Of a DNA stretch of 64,000 bases, positions 52,523-61,084 are shown piece after piece. How positions within the stretch are numbered: position 1 is the stretch's first letter; every line of letters begins with the position of its first letter. A program made the translations under genes and the position numbers. The notes under the pieces are model-generated. The model ran no database searches. It was not told the DNA's origin and saw nothing but the letters and a program-made list of their open reading frames with translations. This DNA comes from Jatrophihabitans telluris (GTDB lineage: Bacteria; Actinomycetota; Actinomycetes; Mycobacteriales; Jatrophihabitantaceae), in NCBI RefSeq assembly GCF_023516435.1, contig NZ_CP097332.1:2480001-2544000 (forward strand). The letters run 5' to 3'.

Positions 52523-55024
52523 TCACGCCGTGGTGCGGCGGAAACCGCGCACCTGGCTGTAGATGACGGCCGCGACCACGATCAGTGCGCCCTGGAAGAA
52601 GTACTGCCACGTCTGGGTCAGGTTCAGGAACACCGTGGCGTTGAGGACCTGCACGATCAGCCCGGCGCCGAGCAGTGTGCCGATGAACGTCCCGCGGCCG
52701 CCCAGCAGGCTGGTGCCGCCGAGCACGACCGCGGTGATGCTGCTCAGGGTGTAACTGACACCCTGCGATGGGTCGCCGATGCCCAGCTGGGCCAGCAGGA
52801 CCACCGCACCGAAGAAGACCATCACCGACGACCCGACATAGGCGGCTATGACGGTCGGATTGATCGCGACACCGACCTTGCGGGCCGAGTCCTCGTCACT
52901 GCCGACGGCCCGCAGCCGCAGACCGGAGCGGCGGAATCGCAGGATCCCTTCGAGCACGAGCGTGGCCGCTGCCATCACGACGAACGACAACGGGAAGGGT
53001 CCGACCTTGTGGGTGATGAGATTGGACACCGAACCGGCGATGTTGCCGCCCGGCGAGCTGCGCAACAGGAAACTCAATCCCTGCAGGGCGATGTACGTCG
53101 CGAGGGTCGCGGCCACCGGGGTGAACTTGGCGTATCTGATCAACGTGCCGTTCACGACCCCGTTGCCCACGCCGCAGGCCAGCATCAACGCCAGGCCGAG
53201 GACCATCACGATCCCCGATTTGCCGTCGGTGAGGAAGAAGGACCCGACCACGACCATGAAGCCGGCCAAGGGTCCCACCGACAGGTCGATACCCCCTACC
53301 AGAAGCACGATCGTCTGGCCGAGAGCGATGAAGCCTAGCGCCGCGCAGGAGGTCATGATGGACGTGACGTTGAACTGGCCCAGGTAGCGGGAGTTCTTGC
53401 TCAGCACGTACGCCCCGAGCAGCAACATCACCAGTGCGAGCACGAGCACCGGGGCGTAGTCACCGGTGAGGAACCGACGCACCCGTGAGGACGCGGTGGC
53501 CGAGGCCGGGGCGTTCGCGCCACGAGAGTGACCCGTGGCCCGCACGGCCGAGTGGATCAGCGCCTCCTCGGTGATGTCGTCCCCGGCACAGGTCTGCACC
53601 ACCGATCCGCGCGACATCACGATCACGCGGTCACACAGGCCCTCCAGCTCCTTGGCGTCCGAGGACGCAACCACAACCGGCACGCCGTCGGCCGAGATCT
53701 GGCGCAGGATCCGGTAGATCTCGGCTCGTGCACCGACGTCCACACCCTGGGTGGGCTCGTCGGCGACCAGGATCGCGGGCTGGGACATCAATGCCCGGGC
53801 CAGCACGACCTTCTGTTGGTTGCCTCCGGACAGTGCGGAAACCAACGTCTCGGGCGACCCGGTCTTGACCGCGAGTGCAGACAGCTCGTGGGCGACCGCC
53901 TCGTTCTCCGGTGCCGAGCGCAACAGCGGGCCACGGGTGAAACGACCGAGCGCGGACAGCGCGGCGTTCTCCCGAACCGACATCGACATCATCAATCCCT
54001 CACGGTGCCGGTCGGCCGGCAGATAACCCGACCGACGGCGCAGCTTCTTGGCGCCGAAGGTCTCGCCGGCGATCTGCACGATGCCATCGGAGGGTTCGAG
54101 CCCGGCCAGGGCGCGCAGCAGGGCGCTCTGACCGTTGCCCACGATGCCTGAAACGCCGACGATCTCACCGCGCGAGGCGGTGAAGCTGACATCGTCGAAG
54201 CCCTGACCGGACAGTCCCTGCACGCTGAGCAGCTGCTCGGCCTGCGGGTCGCGCTCGGGCTTGGCCGGGAACGTGCTGGCGAGCTTGCGCCCGACGATGA
54301 GCGCAAGCAGCTCGTCGTCGGAGATGTCGGAAGTCAGAGAGCTGCCGCGCACCGAGCCGTCGCGCAGCACCGTGACCCGATCGGCGAGCTCGCGGACCTC
54401 GGCGAGACGGTGGGTGATGTAGACGACGGCGGTGCCGCGTGCGGCGGCGGCCCGTACGGCGTCGAACAGCAGGGCCACCGAGTCCTGTCCGAGCGGGGCG
54501 GTCGGCTCGTCGAGGATGAGCAGGGCAGGTCCGACGGCAAGGGCCTTGGCCAGTTCGAGCAGATGCTTCTGGGCGATGGTGAGTGAGCCGACCCGGTCCT
54601 CGAGGTGCCTGGTGAAGCCCACCGCCTCGAGCATGGTGCGCATCGCAGCCTCCGCGCCGCCGTCTGCGCTCAGGTACTGCGGAGCCACGGCGACCCGGAT
54701 GTTCTCGGCCACCGTGAGGTCAGGCATCACGGCGGGGTGCTGGTGCACGATCGCGATCTTGAGCTCGGTCGCCTGCACCGGCGTCAGCCGCGGATAGGTC
54801 TGGCCACCGACCGTGATCGTGCCGGTGTCGGGTGCGACGGCACCCGAGGCGACACCCATCAGCGTCGACTTGCCGGCCCCGTTCTCGCCGAGAAGCGCGT
54901 GCACCTCGCCGCCGCGGATCTCCAGGTCGACACCGGTCAGGGCCGCCACGCCGTCGTAGTTCTTGCCGATGCCGGCGAGCGACATCGTGGTCGAGGCCGG
55001 AGCGATCATGGTCTGCTCATTCAT
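52523..55024 (-). CDS. Fused sugar-type ABC ATPase and permease (RbsA-RbsC fusion)
   Basis: 833 aa from the ATG at 55024 (AAGGA ribosome-binding site; the frame is open further upstream). Residues 1-505 contain two nucleotide-binding domains: Walker A GENGAGKS near 42 and a degenerate second site VGNGQSALL near 295, with SLTIAQKHLL and LSGGNQQ signatures and LLILDEPTAPLGQ/LVADEPTQGVD. After a linker (about 505-535) the last 300 residues are an RbsC-type permease with GQTIVLLVGGIDLSVG and LGGTSLLGGRGTFIGTLLGAG motifs. It transports a sugar or polyol with the downstream binding protein and separate permease. Confidence 0.93.
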   Translation of the reverse strand: MNEQTMIAPASTTMSLAGIGKNYDGVAALTGVDLEIRGGEVHALLGENGAGKSTLMGVASGAVAPDTGTITVGGQTYPRLTPVQATELKIAIVHQHPAVMPDLTVAENIRVAVAPQYLSADGGAEAAMRTMLEAVGFTRHLEDRVGSLTIAQKHLLELAKALAVGPALLILDEPTAPLGQDSVALLFDAVRAAAARGTAVVYITHRLAEVRELADRVTVLRDGSVRGSSLTSDISDDELLALIVGRKLASTFPAKPERDPQAEQLLSVQGLSGQGFDDVSFTASRGEIVGVSGIVGNGQSALLRALAGLEPSDGIVQIAGETFGAKKLRRRSGYLPADRHREGLMMSMSVRENAALSALGRFTRGPLLRSAPENEAVAHELSALAVKTGSPETLVSALSGGNQQKVVLARALMSQPAILVADEPTQGVDVGARAEIYRILRQISADGVPVVVASSDAKELEGLCDRVIVMSRGSVVQTCAGDDITEEALIHSAVRATGHSRGANAPASATASSRVRRFLTGDYAPVLVLALVMLLLGAYVLSKNSRYLGQFNVTSIMTSCAALGFIALGQTIVLLVGGIDLSVGPLAGFMVVVGSFFLTDGKSGIVMVLGLALMLACGVGNGVVNGTLIRYAKFTPVAATLATYIALQGLSFLLRSSPGGNIAGSVSNLITHKVGPFPLSFVVMAAATLVLEGILRFRRSGLRLRAVGSDEDSARKVGVAINPTVIAAYVGSSVMVFFGAVVLLAQLGIGDPSQGVSYTLSSITAVVLGGTSLLGGRGTFIGTLLGAGLIVQVLNATVFLNLTQTWQYFFQGALIVVAAVIYSQVRGFRRTTA

Positions 55025-55080
55025 GTGTTCGTCCTTCGTTCCGCACGCCGGGGACGGTGTTGCGGACTCGGTCCCCGGCA

Positions 55081-55113
55081 CCGGCCGGAGCAGTTTCGAG
55101 CTGCTCCGGCCGG
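55081..55113 (-). terminator. Strong intercistronic hairpin between binding protein and ATPase-permease genes
   Basis: CCGGCCGGAGCAG and CTGCTCCGGCCGG form a perfect 13-bp stem with a 7-nt loop (TTTCGAG). It lies 28 nt after the binding-protein stop and 57 nt before the next gene. No T-tract follows. This is the usual place for a stem that stabilises the binding-protein message or partially terminates, giving more binding protein than transporter. Confidence 0.7.
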
Positions 55114-55140
55114 GCAGCCGGTGGAGGCGATCCGCGGGTC

Positions 55141-56250
55141 CTACTTGTTGAACAGCGCAGCCTGGTCGGCGCCGGGCAGTTCTGCCGAGAGGTAGACGTC
55201 ACCAGGCAGCTTCGAGTCGCAGGTCACCGGGTGCGGCTGGCCGCTGATGGAGTCCTCGAAGACCGGCGCCTCGAACTGGGTGTTCGTCGGCGGCGTGCCT
55301 CCGGTGGCCTTCGCGATCGCCCACTGGACCGCCAGACGTGCGTTGTCGTTACCGGTCGCGACCGTGAGCAGCTTGAAGTCCGGGTTCTTGGCCTTGTGGG
55401 CCTGCCAGAAGCACGACAACGCGTTTCCGTCCGAGGTCACGAGCGCCGGGATCGAGCGACCGCTCTTCTCGAAGGCCGGCAGCGCACCGACCAGCGACGG
55501 GCCGAAGTCGGACACGATCACGTCGATCTTGGAGTACTTGGCGATCGCCGCGGTGAGCACCTGCTGGCTGAGCGAGGGATCCCAGTTGGTTACCTCGAAA
55601 GGGCTGGCGCCGATGAACTTGTACTTGCCGCTGGGGTCGAGCACGGAGTGCATGGCCTTGCCCTCGGTGACGCCCTGGCTGTTGCCGGCCGGACCGGACA
55701 CGAACAGGACGTTGCCACCGTTGGGCAGGTTCTTCAGAATCCAGTTCGCCCAGTTCTTGCCGTCGTTGGCGAAGTCGGCGCCGATCCACTGGGTGTAGTC
55801 GGTACCGGCCTTACCGCCCGGGTCGACCCGGTACGGCACCGTAACGACGCCGGCCTGGTAAGCGCTGCGTAGCGCGGGCAGTACCGCGTTACCCGCATCC
55901 GGGAACACGACGAGCGCGTTGACACCCTTGGCGACCATGCCCTGGATGTCGGAGATCGCCTTCTGGACGTTGCCCTGACCATCGGCATAGCTGAAGCTGG
56001 TCACGCTCTTGCACTTGGCGACCTCGGTCTTGGCCGAGGCCGTGGTGACCAGACGCCAGCTGTTGCCGCCGAAGCCGTCGGTCAGCCCAAGGCTGATCTT
56101 CTTGTTGCCGCACCACGAGGGGCCGCCGGAGCTTGCCCCGCCCGAACCGGCGGACGTGGCCGATCCGCCCGAACTGCTGCACGCGGTGGCCAGCAGGGTC
56201 ACCGCGCTTACAGCAGCCGCAACACGAATCGCGGTCGAGATCTTGGACAT
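55141..56250 (-). CDS. Sugar-type ABC importer substrate-binding lipoprotein
   Basis: 369 aa from the ATG at 56250; an in-frame start at 56340 precedes a non-lipoprotein-like stretch. The lipobox is Leu-Leu-Ala-Thr-Ala-Cys near residue 24, then a Ser/Gly-rich linker. Mature part is of the Peripla_BP_4 (ribose/galactose) type: KKISLGLTDGFGGNSWRLV near 50, ISDIQGMVAKGVNALVVFPDA and VIVSDFGPSLVGALP. Ligand unknown but not necessarily ribose; GFGGNSWR is typical of the rhamnose/autoinducer-2-type set. Confidence 0.92.
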   Translation of the reverse strand: MSKISTAIRVAAAVSAVTLLATACSSSGGSATSAGSGGASSGGPSWCGNKKISLGLTDGFGGNSWRLVTTASAKTEVAKCKSVTSFSYADGQGNVQKAISDIQGMVAKGVNALVVFPDAGNAVLPALRSAYQAGVVTVPYRVDPGGKAGTDYTQWIGADFANDGKNWANWILKNLPNGGNVLFVSGPAGNSQGVTEGKAMHSVLDPSGKYKFIGASPFEVTNWDPSLSQQVLTAAIAKYSKIDVIVSDFGPSLVGALPAFEKSGRSIPALVTSDGNALSCFWQAHKAKNPDFKLLTVATGNDNARLAVQWAIAKATGGTPPTNTQFEAPVFEDSISGQPHPVTCDSKLPGDVYLSAELPGADQAALFNK

Positions 56251-56411
56251 GGACACGCTTCCTTTCCTCGGAGTCGAACTCTCGGGGCACGGAGGGATCG
56301 CCGGACGAAGTCGTACGGCGGTGGAGCGAAGGTGAAACATCGCGCGTGGGTGGGTACCGATTGCGCACGGACGTCGGGTGGACGTCCAAGGGTGGACAGG
56401 ACTTGTGGTGC

Positions 56412-57440
56412 CTAGGGATGTGCTGAGCCGACGAGCGTTCGGGGTGGCACGGCCTGCCGTCTTCGGCGCAGTCGCGACCAGTTCACGGTGTAGAGCGCGA
56501 CTCCGACGGTGAGTGCGGCGGCCTGGACGAGGGTCTGGACGGCGAACGTGACGCCGAGCGCCAGAACGTACTGCTGCAGCTGGGTGAGGAACAGGGCGGC
56601 CAGAGCGCTGGCCACGAGGTTGCCACGCCCACCCAGCAGCGAGGTGCCACCGAGCACGACCGCAGCCACGGAGGCAAGCACGTAGCTGTCACCCTCGTAC
56701 GCGGTCGGCTTGTTGATGACGCCCGCGAGCAGAAAGCCGGCCAGCCAGTAGAGCACCGCGGCCCAGACGTAGGCGCCGGCTCGGAACCGCTCGATCTTGA
56801 GCCCCGTCGCCCAGGCCGCCCACGCGTTGGCGCCGACGGCTTCGAAGCGGCGACCGGCCACGGTGCGCTTCACCGCGACGGTCGTGACGATCGTGGCGAG
56901 GACGGCGAAGTACACGGCGTTCGGGATTCCGAAGCTGGTGCCCCCCGTGATGCGAGCCAGCAGATCCGTCGTCTGGCGCGGAGTGCCACCGGACACGCCC
57001 AGGACACCCGCGTACAGCAGGGCATTCGTACCGAGAGTGGCGACGATCGCGTTGAGGCCGAAGCGTCCGATGAGCACGCCGTTGATCAATCCGGCGACGA
57101 TCGCGGCGGCCAGCGCCACCAGGGCGGCGGGCAGCACCTTGGCGTTGTCGCCGTAGGCCTGGTGGGTGATGATCACGACGACGAGAGAGATGGTGCCGGC
57201 GACGGAGAGGTCGATACCGCCTTGCATGACGACGAGCGTCTGGCCCAGCGCGGCGACCGCGAGCACCGCCGCGAACGGCAGCATACCGAGGATTGCCCCG
57301 TGTCTCATGCTGCTGTGGGCCGTGGTCAGGCCCAGCACGACGAGGACTACGAGCGCGAGCAGGACGGTGGACAGTCCCCGCGATGGCGTGACGCGGAGGC
57401 GACGACGGGCCTGAGGCCGTTGCGCCACATGTGCGGTCAT
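56412..57440 (-). CDS. Sugar-type ABC importer permease (RbsC-like)
   Basis: 342 aa, AGGAG ribosome-binding site before the ATG at 57440. About nine helices. LGQTLVVMQGGIDLSVAGTIS and VLGGTSLLGGRGNLVASALAAL are family signatures. It is a second permease beside the one fused to the ATPase, so the transporter is probably a heterodimer of permeases. Promoter with near-consensus boxes lies 64-92 nt upstream. Confidence 0.93.
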   Translation of the reverse strand: MTAHVAQRPQARRRLRVTPSRGLSTVLLALVVLVVLGLTTAHSSMRHGAILGMLPFAAVLAVAALGQTLVVMQGGIDLSVAGTISLVVVIITHQAYGDNAKVLPAALVALAAAIVAGLINGVLIGRFGLNAIVATLGTNALLYAGVLGVSGGTPRQTTDLLARITGGTSFGIPNAVYFAVLATIVTTVAVKRTVAGRRFEAVGANAWAAWATGLKIERFRAGAYVWAAVLYWLAGFLLAGVINKPTAYEGDSYVLASVAAVVLGGTSLLGGRGNLVASALAALFLTQLQQYVLALGVTFAVQTLVQAAALTVGVALYTVNWSRLRRRRQAVPPRTLVGSAHP

Positions 57441-57503
57441 GCGATCTCCTCGGTCCGTGCTGGCCGGTCACGTTCTCCGCGACCCGCTGAGGTGTTGCGT
57501 GGG

Positions 57504-57532
57504 ACTATACGAATGCCTGGGGGTGTTCACAA
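57504..57532 (-). promoter_or_regulatory. Promoter upstream of the sugar-type permease
   Basis: On the minus strand TTGTGA (57532-57527) and TATAGT (57509-57504) are separated by exactly 17 bp. A 60-nt leader follows before the permease ATG. It would start transcription of the permease-binding protein-ATPase core of the operon independently of the upstream dehydrogenases. Confidence 0.65.
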
Positions 57533-57692
57533 TAGGTTGACGCCCTCGAAATCACGCCGACGCCGATTCGTGATGTCGGTGACGGCGACATGAGGCCACG
57601 AACCGCGGGATGCGTGAGCGGCGCACCGGGATCGACGCCGCTGCCCGACACACTCAAGGATCGGTAAACCCCGCTCCCGTAGCGGTAATCTC

Positions 57693-57820
57693 GGCTGCCG
57701 GCTGCCGGCTGCCGGCTGCCGCACCACCTGAGCGCGCTGGTCGCCAGATCGCGCAAGGGTCGCGGCAGGTCGCGGCAGGTCGCGGCAGGTCGCGGCAGTT
57801 CGTGGCTAGTCGCGGCTGGT
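57693..57820. repeat. Two short tandem repeats in an intergenic region
   Basis: Four copies of a 7-bp unit GGCTGCC at 57693-57720 and six imperfect copies of a 10-bp unit (consensus CGCGGCAGGT) at 57761-57820. They lie in the 452-bp gap (57441-57892) between the permease and the zinc dehydrogenase gene. I see no gene in that gap; the rest holds the permease promoter. The open frames there come from the repeats. Confidence 0.85.
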
Positions 57821-57892
57821 CGGGCCCGATCGTTGGGAAGCCCATGGGCGACGAGCACATCACTGTGCAGCAGCACCGCACGCGCCAGCGCC

Positions 57893-58945
57893 TCACGCAT
57901 GGTGCGGGCTGACAAGCACCTTGCCACCCAGCGTCCCTGCGGCCAGCGGCTCCAGCGCATCGGTGACGACGCTCTCCAAAGGTACGACCCGGTCGACGAG
58001 CAGTTGCGAGAGCGGGCGAGTTGCGAGCAGGTCGAGGGCACGCCCGAGGTCGGCATCGCAGACGTGGGCTACCGTCGTACGCACCGTGATCTCGCGCAAC
58101 ACCAGATCTGCCAGCGCCAGTGCCTGCGGGGTCTTGGTCAACCCGACGAGCAGAACCGTGCCCCCCATCGTCGTCAGCTGCACGGCCCGTTGAGCCGCTC
58201 CGGGAACCCCGGAGCTTTCGATCACCACGTCGGCGCCCCGCGGCAGCAGTTCGGCCAGTCCGGCCAAGGGATCGTCCACGGTAACCAGGCACGTCTCGGT
58301 CGCGCCGAGCTTGCCCGCGTTCTCCAACCGTGCCGCATCGACATCGACGGCGATGACCCGGCCGTCGTGGCCGGCCAGGCCCGCGAGGATGAACGAGCCG
58401 ATCGCGCCGGCGCCGATCAGCACCACCGTGTCGCCGGCCTCCAGCCCCGCCCGCGAGACCGCATGCAGGCCCACCGCCAAGGGTTGCGCCAGCGCGGCCT
58501 CGATGTCCGGGCAGCCCGGGGGGATCTCGCGCAGGGTGGATACCGGGACCGCGACGAACTCCGCGAGCGCCCCGTCGGTGGACAGGCCCAGGGTGTAGTA
58601 CCGCTCGCAGAGATTCGTCCGGCCGCGCAAGCACGCTCGGCACCGTCCGCACGACACCCCGGCGCCGCTGGCCACCCGCCGGCCCATCCAGTCCTGGGCG
58701 CCCTCGCCGGTCCCGACGACCTCGCCGATGAACTCGTGTCCGAGAATCGTGGGCCCGAGGTGACCCGAGCCGGGATGTCTCGTGGTCAGCGGCACCATCA
58801 TCGGGCCTTTGGTGTATTCGGTGACGTCGGTACCGCACAAGCCGTTGAGCGTGACCCGGACCAGAGCCTGGCCGGCACCGGCAACGGGCACCGCACGGTC
58901 CTCGATCCGCAGGTCACCGGGTGAATGCAGGACGGCTGCGAGCAT
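57893..58945 (-). CDS. Zinc-dependent alcohol dehydrogenase (MDR family)
   Basis: 350 aa. Catalytic zinc ligands in LNGLCGTDVTEY and ILGHEFIGEVVG; a four-Cys structural loop CGRCRACLRGRTNLC. The Rossmann motif VLIGAGAIGSFILAG is near residue 170. An HPGSGHLGPTILGHE block shows kinship to the butanediol/L-threonine dehydrogenase group. It lies 65 nt after the dehydrogenase gene on its 5' side, making a pair that could act on the imported polyol. Confidence 0.9.
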   Translation of the reverse strand: MLAAVLHSPGDLRIEDRAVPVAGAGQALVRVTLNGLCGTDVTEYTKGPMMVPLTTRHPGSGHLGPTILGHEFIGEVVGTGEGAQDWMGRRVASGAGVSCGRCRACLRGRTNLCERYYTLGLSTDGALAEFVAVPVSTLREIPPGCPDIEAALAQPLAVGLHAVSRAGLEAGDTVVLIGAGAIGSFILAGLAGHDGRVIAVDVDAARLENAGKLGATETCLVTVDDPLAGLAELLPRGADVVIESSGVPGAAQRAVQLTTMGGTVLLVGLTKTPQALALADLVLREITVRTTVAHVCDADLGRALDLLATRPLSQLLVDRVVPLESVVTDALEPLAAGTLGGKVLVSPHHA

Positions 58946-59010
58946 GGCTGTCTCCAGAGTCGTGGGTCCGGGGTTGGTGAACTGCGCCGCGTGCAGGCGG
59001 CGGCACTGCC

Positions 59011-59991
59011 TCAGAGCGTGGCGGTCGAGGTGATGTGAACCTTGAGCTGGTTCGGGTCGTCCAGCACTGCTGTCACGGCGTCCTCGGCACGGGCGAGCGG
59101 GTAGGCGGCGGTCACCAGCGCAGACAGGTCGATCCCGCTTCGTGACAGAAAGCGCAACGTCTGGGGCCAGACACCGGGCGATCCGATGATGCCGCGGGCC
59201 TGAAGCTCCTTGGACTGCAAGAGCCCGAGCCGTGCGGGGGCCTGCGAGCCCACGTCGATGCCCACATAGACCAGCCGCGCCTGGAAGGCCGCGATCTCCA
59301 GGGCGGTCGCCATCGCCGTGGGACGCCCGCTGGCCTCGAACACCACCGAGGCCCCGCGGCCCTCGGTGAGATCCTCGATCTGCTGGACGAAGGTATCCGC
59401 GGTGGGGTCGACCGCGTGGTCGGCGCCGAGAGCGAGTGCCACTTCGGTACGCGCCTTGGCCGGGTCGGCCACGATCACCCGGGCACCTTTACGCGAGGCA
59501 GCGGCCACGATCCCGAGGCCGATGGGTCCCGAGCCGAGGACGACGACGGTGTCACTGGCGTCGAGGTTGTCCGCCCGAACTGTGGCGTAGTAGCCACAGC
59601 TGAACGGCTCGACCAGGGCGCCCTGGGTCCAGGACAGATTGTCGGGCAGGCGGTGCAGCCAGCTTTGCTTGGCGACGAAGAACTCCGCGGCCGCGCCACT
59701 GATGCTGAAGCCGAAGTGCTCGGTGCCGATCACGCATTCGCCGACGACTCGGTCACCGACACCGAGGCCGCTGACCGCCGAGCCGACCCGGACGACCTCG
59801 GCGGCCCACTCGTGTCCGGGGATGACGGGGAACTCGAACGGGATGATGTAGCGGCCGTGCAGGAGTTCGATGTCACTGTGGCAGATGCCGACGCTGCGGC
59901 TGGCCAGCAGCACCTCGTCCTCGCTGATTGCCGGAATGTCGAGCTCGGTGACCGCGGCGCGGTCGTCGCCGACGAACTGCAGTGCCTTCAT
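59011..59991 (-). CDS. Alcohol dehydrogenase (MDR family, idonate/sorbitol-like)
   Basis: 326 aa. Catalytic zinc ligands in SVGICHSDIELLHG and IPGHEWAAEVV are kept, but the structural-zinc four-Cys loop is absent, shortening the protein. The Rossmann motif is VVLGSGPIGLGIVAA near 150. The IEDLTEGRGASVVFEASG strand is typical of polyol dehydrogenases. First enzyme after the XRE-cupin regulator (126 nt gap). Confidence 0.88.
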   Translation of the reverse strand: MKALQFVGDDRAAVTELDIPAISEDEVLLASRSVGICHSDIELLHGRYIIPFEFPVIPGHEWAAEVVRVGSAVSGLGVGDRVVGECVIGTEHFGFSISGAAAEFFVAKQSWLHRLPDNLSWTQGALVEPFSCGYYATVRADNLDASDTVVVLGSGPIGLGIVAAASRKGARVIVADPAKARTEVALALGADHAVDPTADTFVQQIEDLTEGRGASVVFEASGRPTAMATALEIAAFQARLVYVGIDVGSQAPARLGLLQSKELQARGIIGSPGVWPQTLRFLSRSGIDLSALVTAAYPLARAEDAVTAVLDDPNQLKVHITSTATL

Positions 59992-60117
59992 GACGCTCCC
60001 GGGTCCTGGGGTGGCGCGCCGTACCTACCGCGTGGCGTCAGCGGGAGCGCGTGTTCAGAGATACTGAACGCATCGCGCGTCTCCTGTCAAGGATCTACCG
60101 ACTCGAACCGTGGATTC

Positions 60118-60831
60118 TCAGACGTTGCCGTGCCGCACGCACCACACGCCGCGCGCGACCTTGCCGGTGCGGTTTGCGAGCAGGTGCGGGATGGCCGAGT
60201 CGAACCCGATCGCGTCGCCGGCGCGCACCGTCGTCACGTCGAACCCGACCGTGATCTCGAGTTCACCCTCGAGCAGGTAGCCGAACTCGGAGCCGGCGTG
60301 CTGGAGCATCCGCTGGCCGGTGGTGGAGCTGGAGTGCGGAGGGTAGACGATCTCGATGAAATCCAGGCCGGTGCCGGAGTTGTCCACCAGCCGTTCCCAG
60401 ATCACCCCGCTGTCCATTTCGAGAACATGGCGCTCCCCCGGCCGCGTGACCGACAGCTTCGCCAGTGCGGCCTGCTTGGGCCAGGCGTCGGCGATGGAGC
60501 CCATACCGGAACGGTTCACCCGTGCACCAGCGGGCTCCTCCGGCACGCGCCGACTGGCGACAGTGCCGTGCCGGGCGGCAGTCGGCGGCTCGGGCGTCTC
60601 CTCCTCGGCGAACAGCTCGTCGATGGAGACCTCGAGCAGCTGAGCCAGCGAATAGAGGGTCGCCACGGACGGCTGCGACTTGCCGTTCTCCAGCTGCGAG
60701 ACGAAGGACGGTGAGACGCCGAGCTGGCGGGCGAGTTCGCGCAGTGACATCCCGGATCGTTCCCGGGCGTGCTTGAGCCGGATCCCGAGCGAGACCACGG
60801 GTTCGGCGGGTGTTGCCCTGTTCTCAGTCAC
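60118..60831 (-). CDS. XRE-family regulator with C-terminal cupin
   Basis: 237 aa from the GTG at 60831, supported by a strong GAGGAG ribosome-binding site 4 nt upstream; an ATG at 60909 would add 26 residues. An N-terminal XRE HTH (LKHARERSGMSLRELARQLGVSPSFVSQLENGKSQPSVATL, about 19-60) is joined to a C-terminal cupin (about 160-237) with HAGSEFGYLLEGELEITVGF and IGFDSAIPHLL. This layout is typical of PuuR/SinR-like catabolic repressors that sense the substrate. It probably controls the polyol-type operon and the divergent reductase. Confidence 0.92.
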   Translation of the reverse strand: MTENRATPAEPVVSLGIRLKHARERSGMSLRELARQLGVSPSFVSQLENGKSQPSVATLYSLAQLLEVSIDELFAEEETPEPPTAARHGTVASRRVPEEPAGARVNRSGMGSIADAWPKQAALAKLSVTRPGERHVLEMDSGVIWERLVDNSGTGLDFIEIVYPPHSSSTTGQRMLQHAGSEFGYLLEGELEITVGFDVTTVRAGDAIGFDSAIPHLLANRTGKVARGVWCVRHGNV

Positions 60832-60980
60832 CGGTCTCCTCGCGCCCGCAGTGATGCGACGAGTGGCACTGTAGTCCCTGGGCGTGTCCGCGACCGGCGG
60901 GTCGGCCATCACGAGCTGCCCGGACGTCCGGGGCATTGCTGAGCCATGTCTACCTCCACCGCACTGTCGCGGCCGCTCCG

Positions 60981-60993
60981 CGTTCTCAGAACG
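60981..60993. promoter_or_regulatory. Perfect palindrome CGTTCTCAGAACG between the regulator and reductase genes
   Basis: Six-bp arms around a central C. It lies 150 bp upstream of the XRE-cupin GTG and 92 bp upstream of the reductase ATG. Likely operator of the XRE-cupin regulator or another repressor. Confidence 0.55.
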
Positions 60994-61006
60994 TAAAGCA
61001 TCACTT

Positions 61007-61017
61007 GACGGTCCGTC
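61007..61017. promoter_or_regulatory. GACGGTCCGTC dyad, TetR-operator-like
   Basis: Five-bp arms around T, overlapping a TTGACG -35-like box (61005-61010) in front of the reductase gene. Dyads of this kind are common TetR-family sites; no TetR gene is in the window. Confidence 0.4.
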
Positions 61018-61084
61018 CAGTAACAGGCACCATTTCTGCGACCCGCCCTGCATCGCCCGATCACTGCATCATCGAGGAGCCACC

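Noticed and set aside
57654-58838. 394-codon minus-strand frame across the tandem repeats
   Set aside because: Antisense-frame shadow of the zinc dehydrogenase; the repeats keep the frame open.
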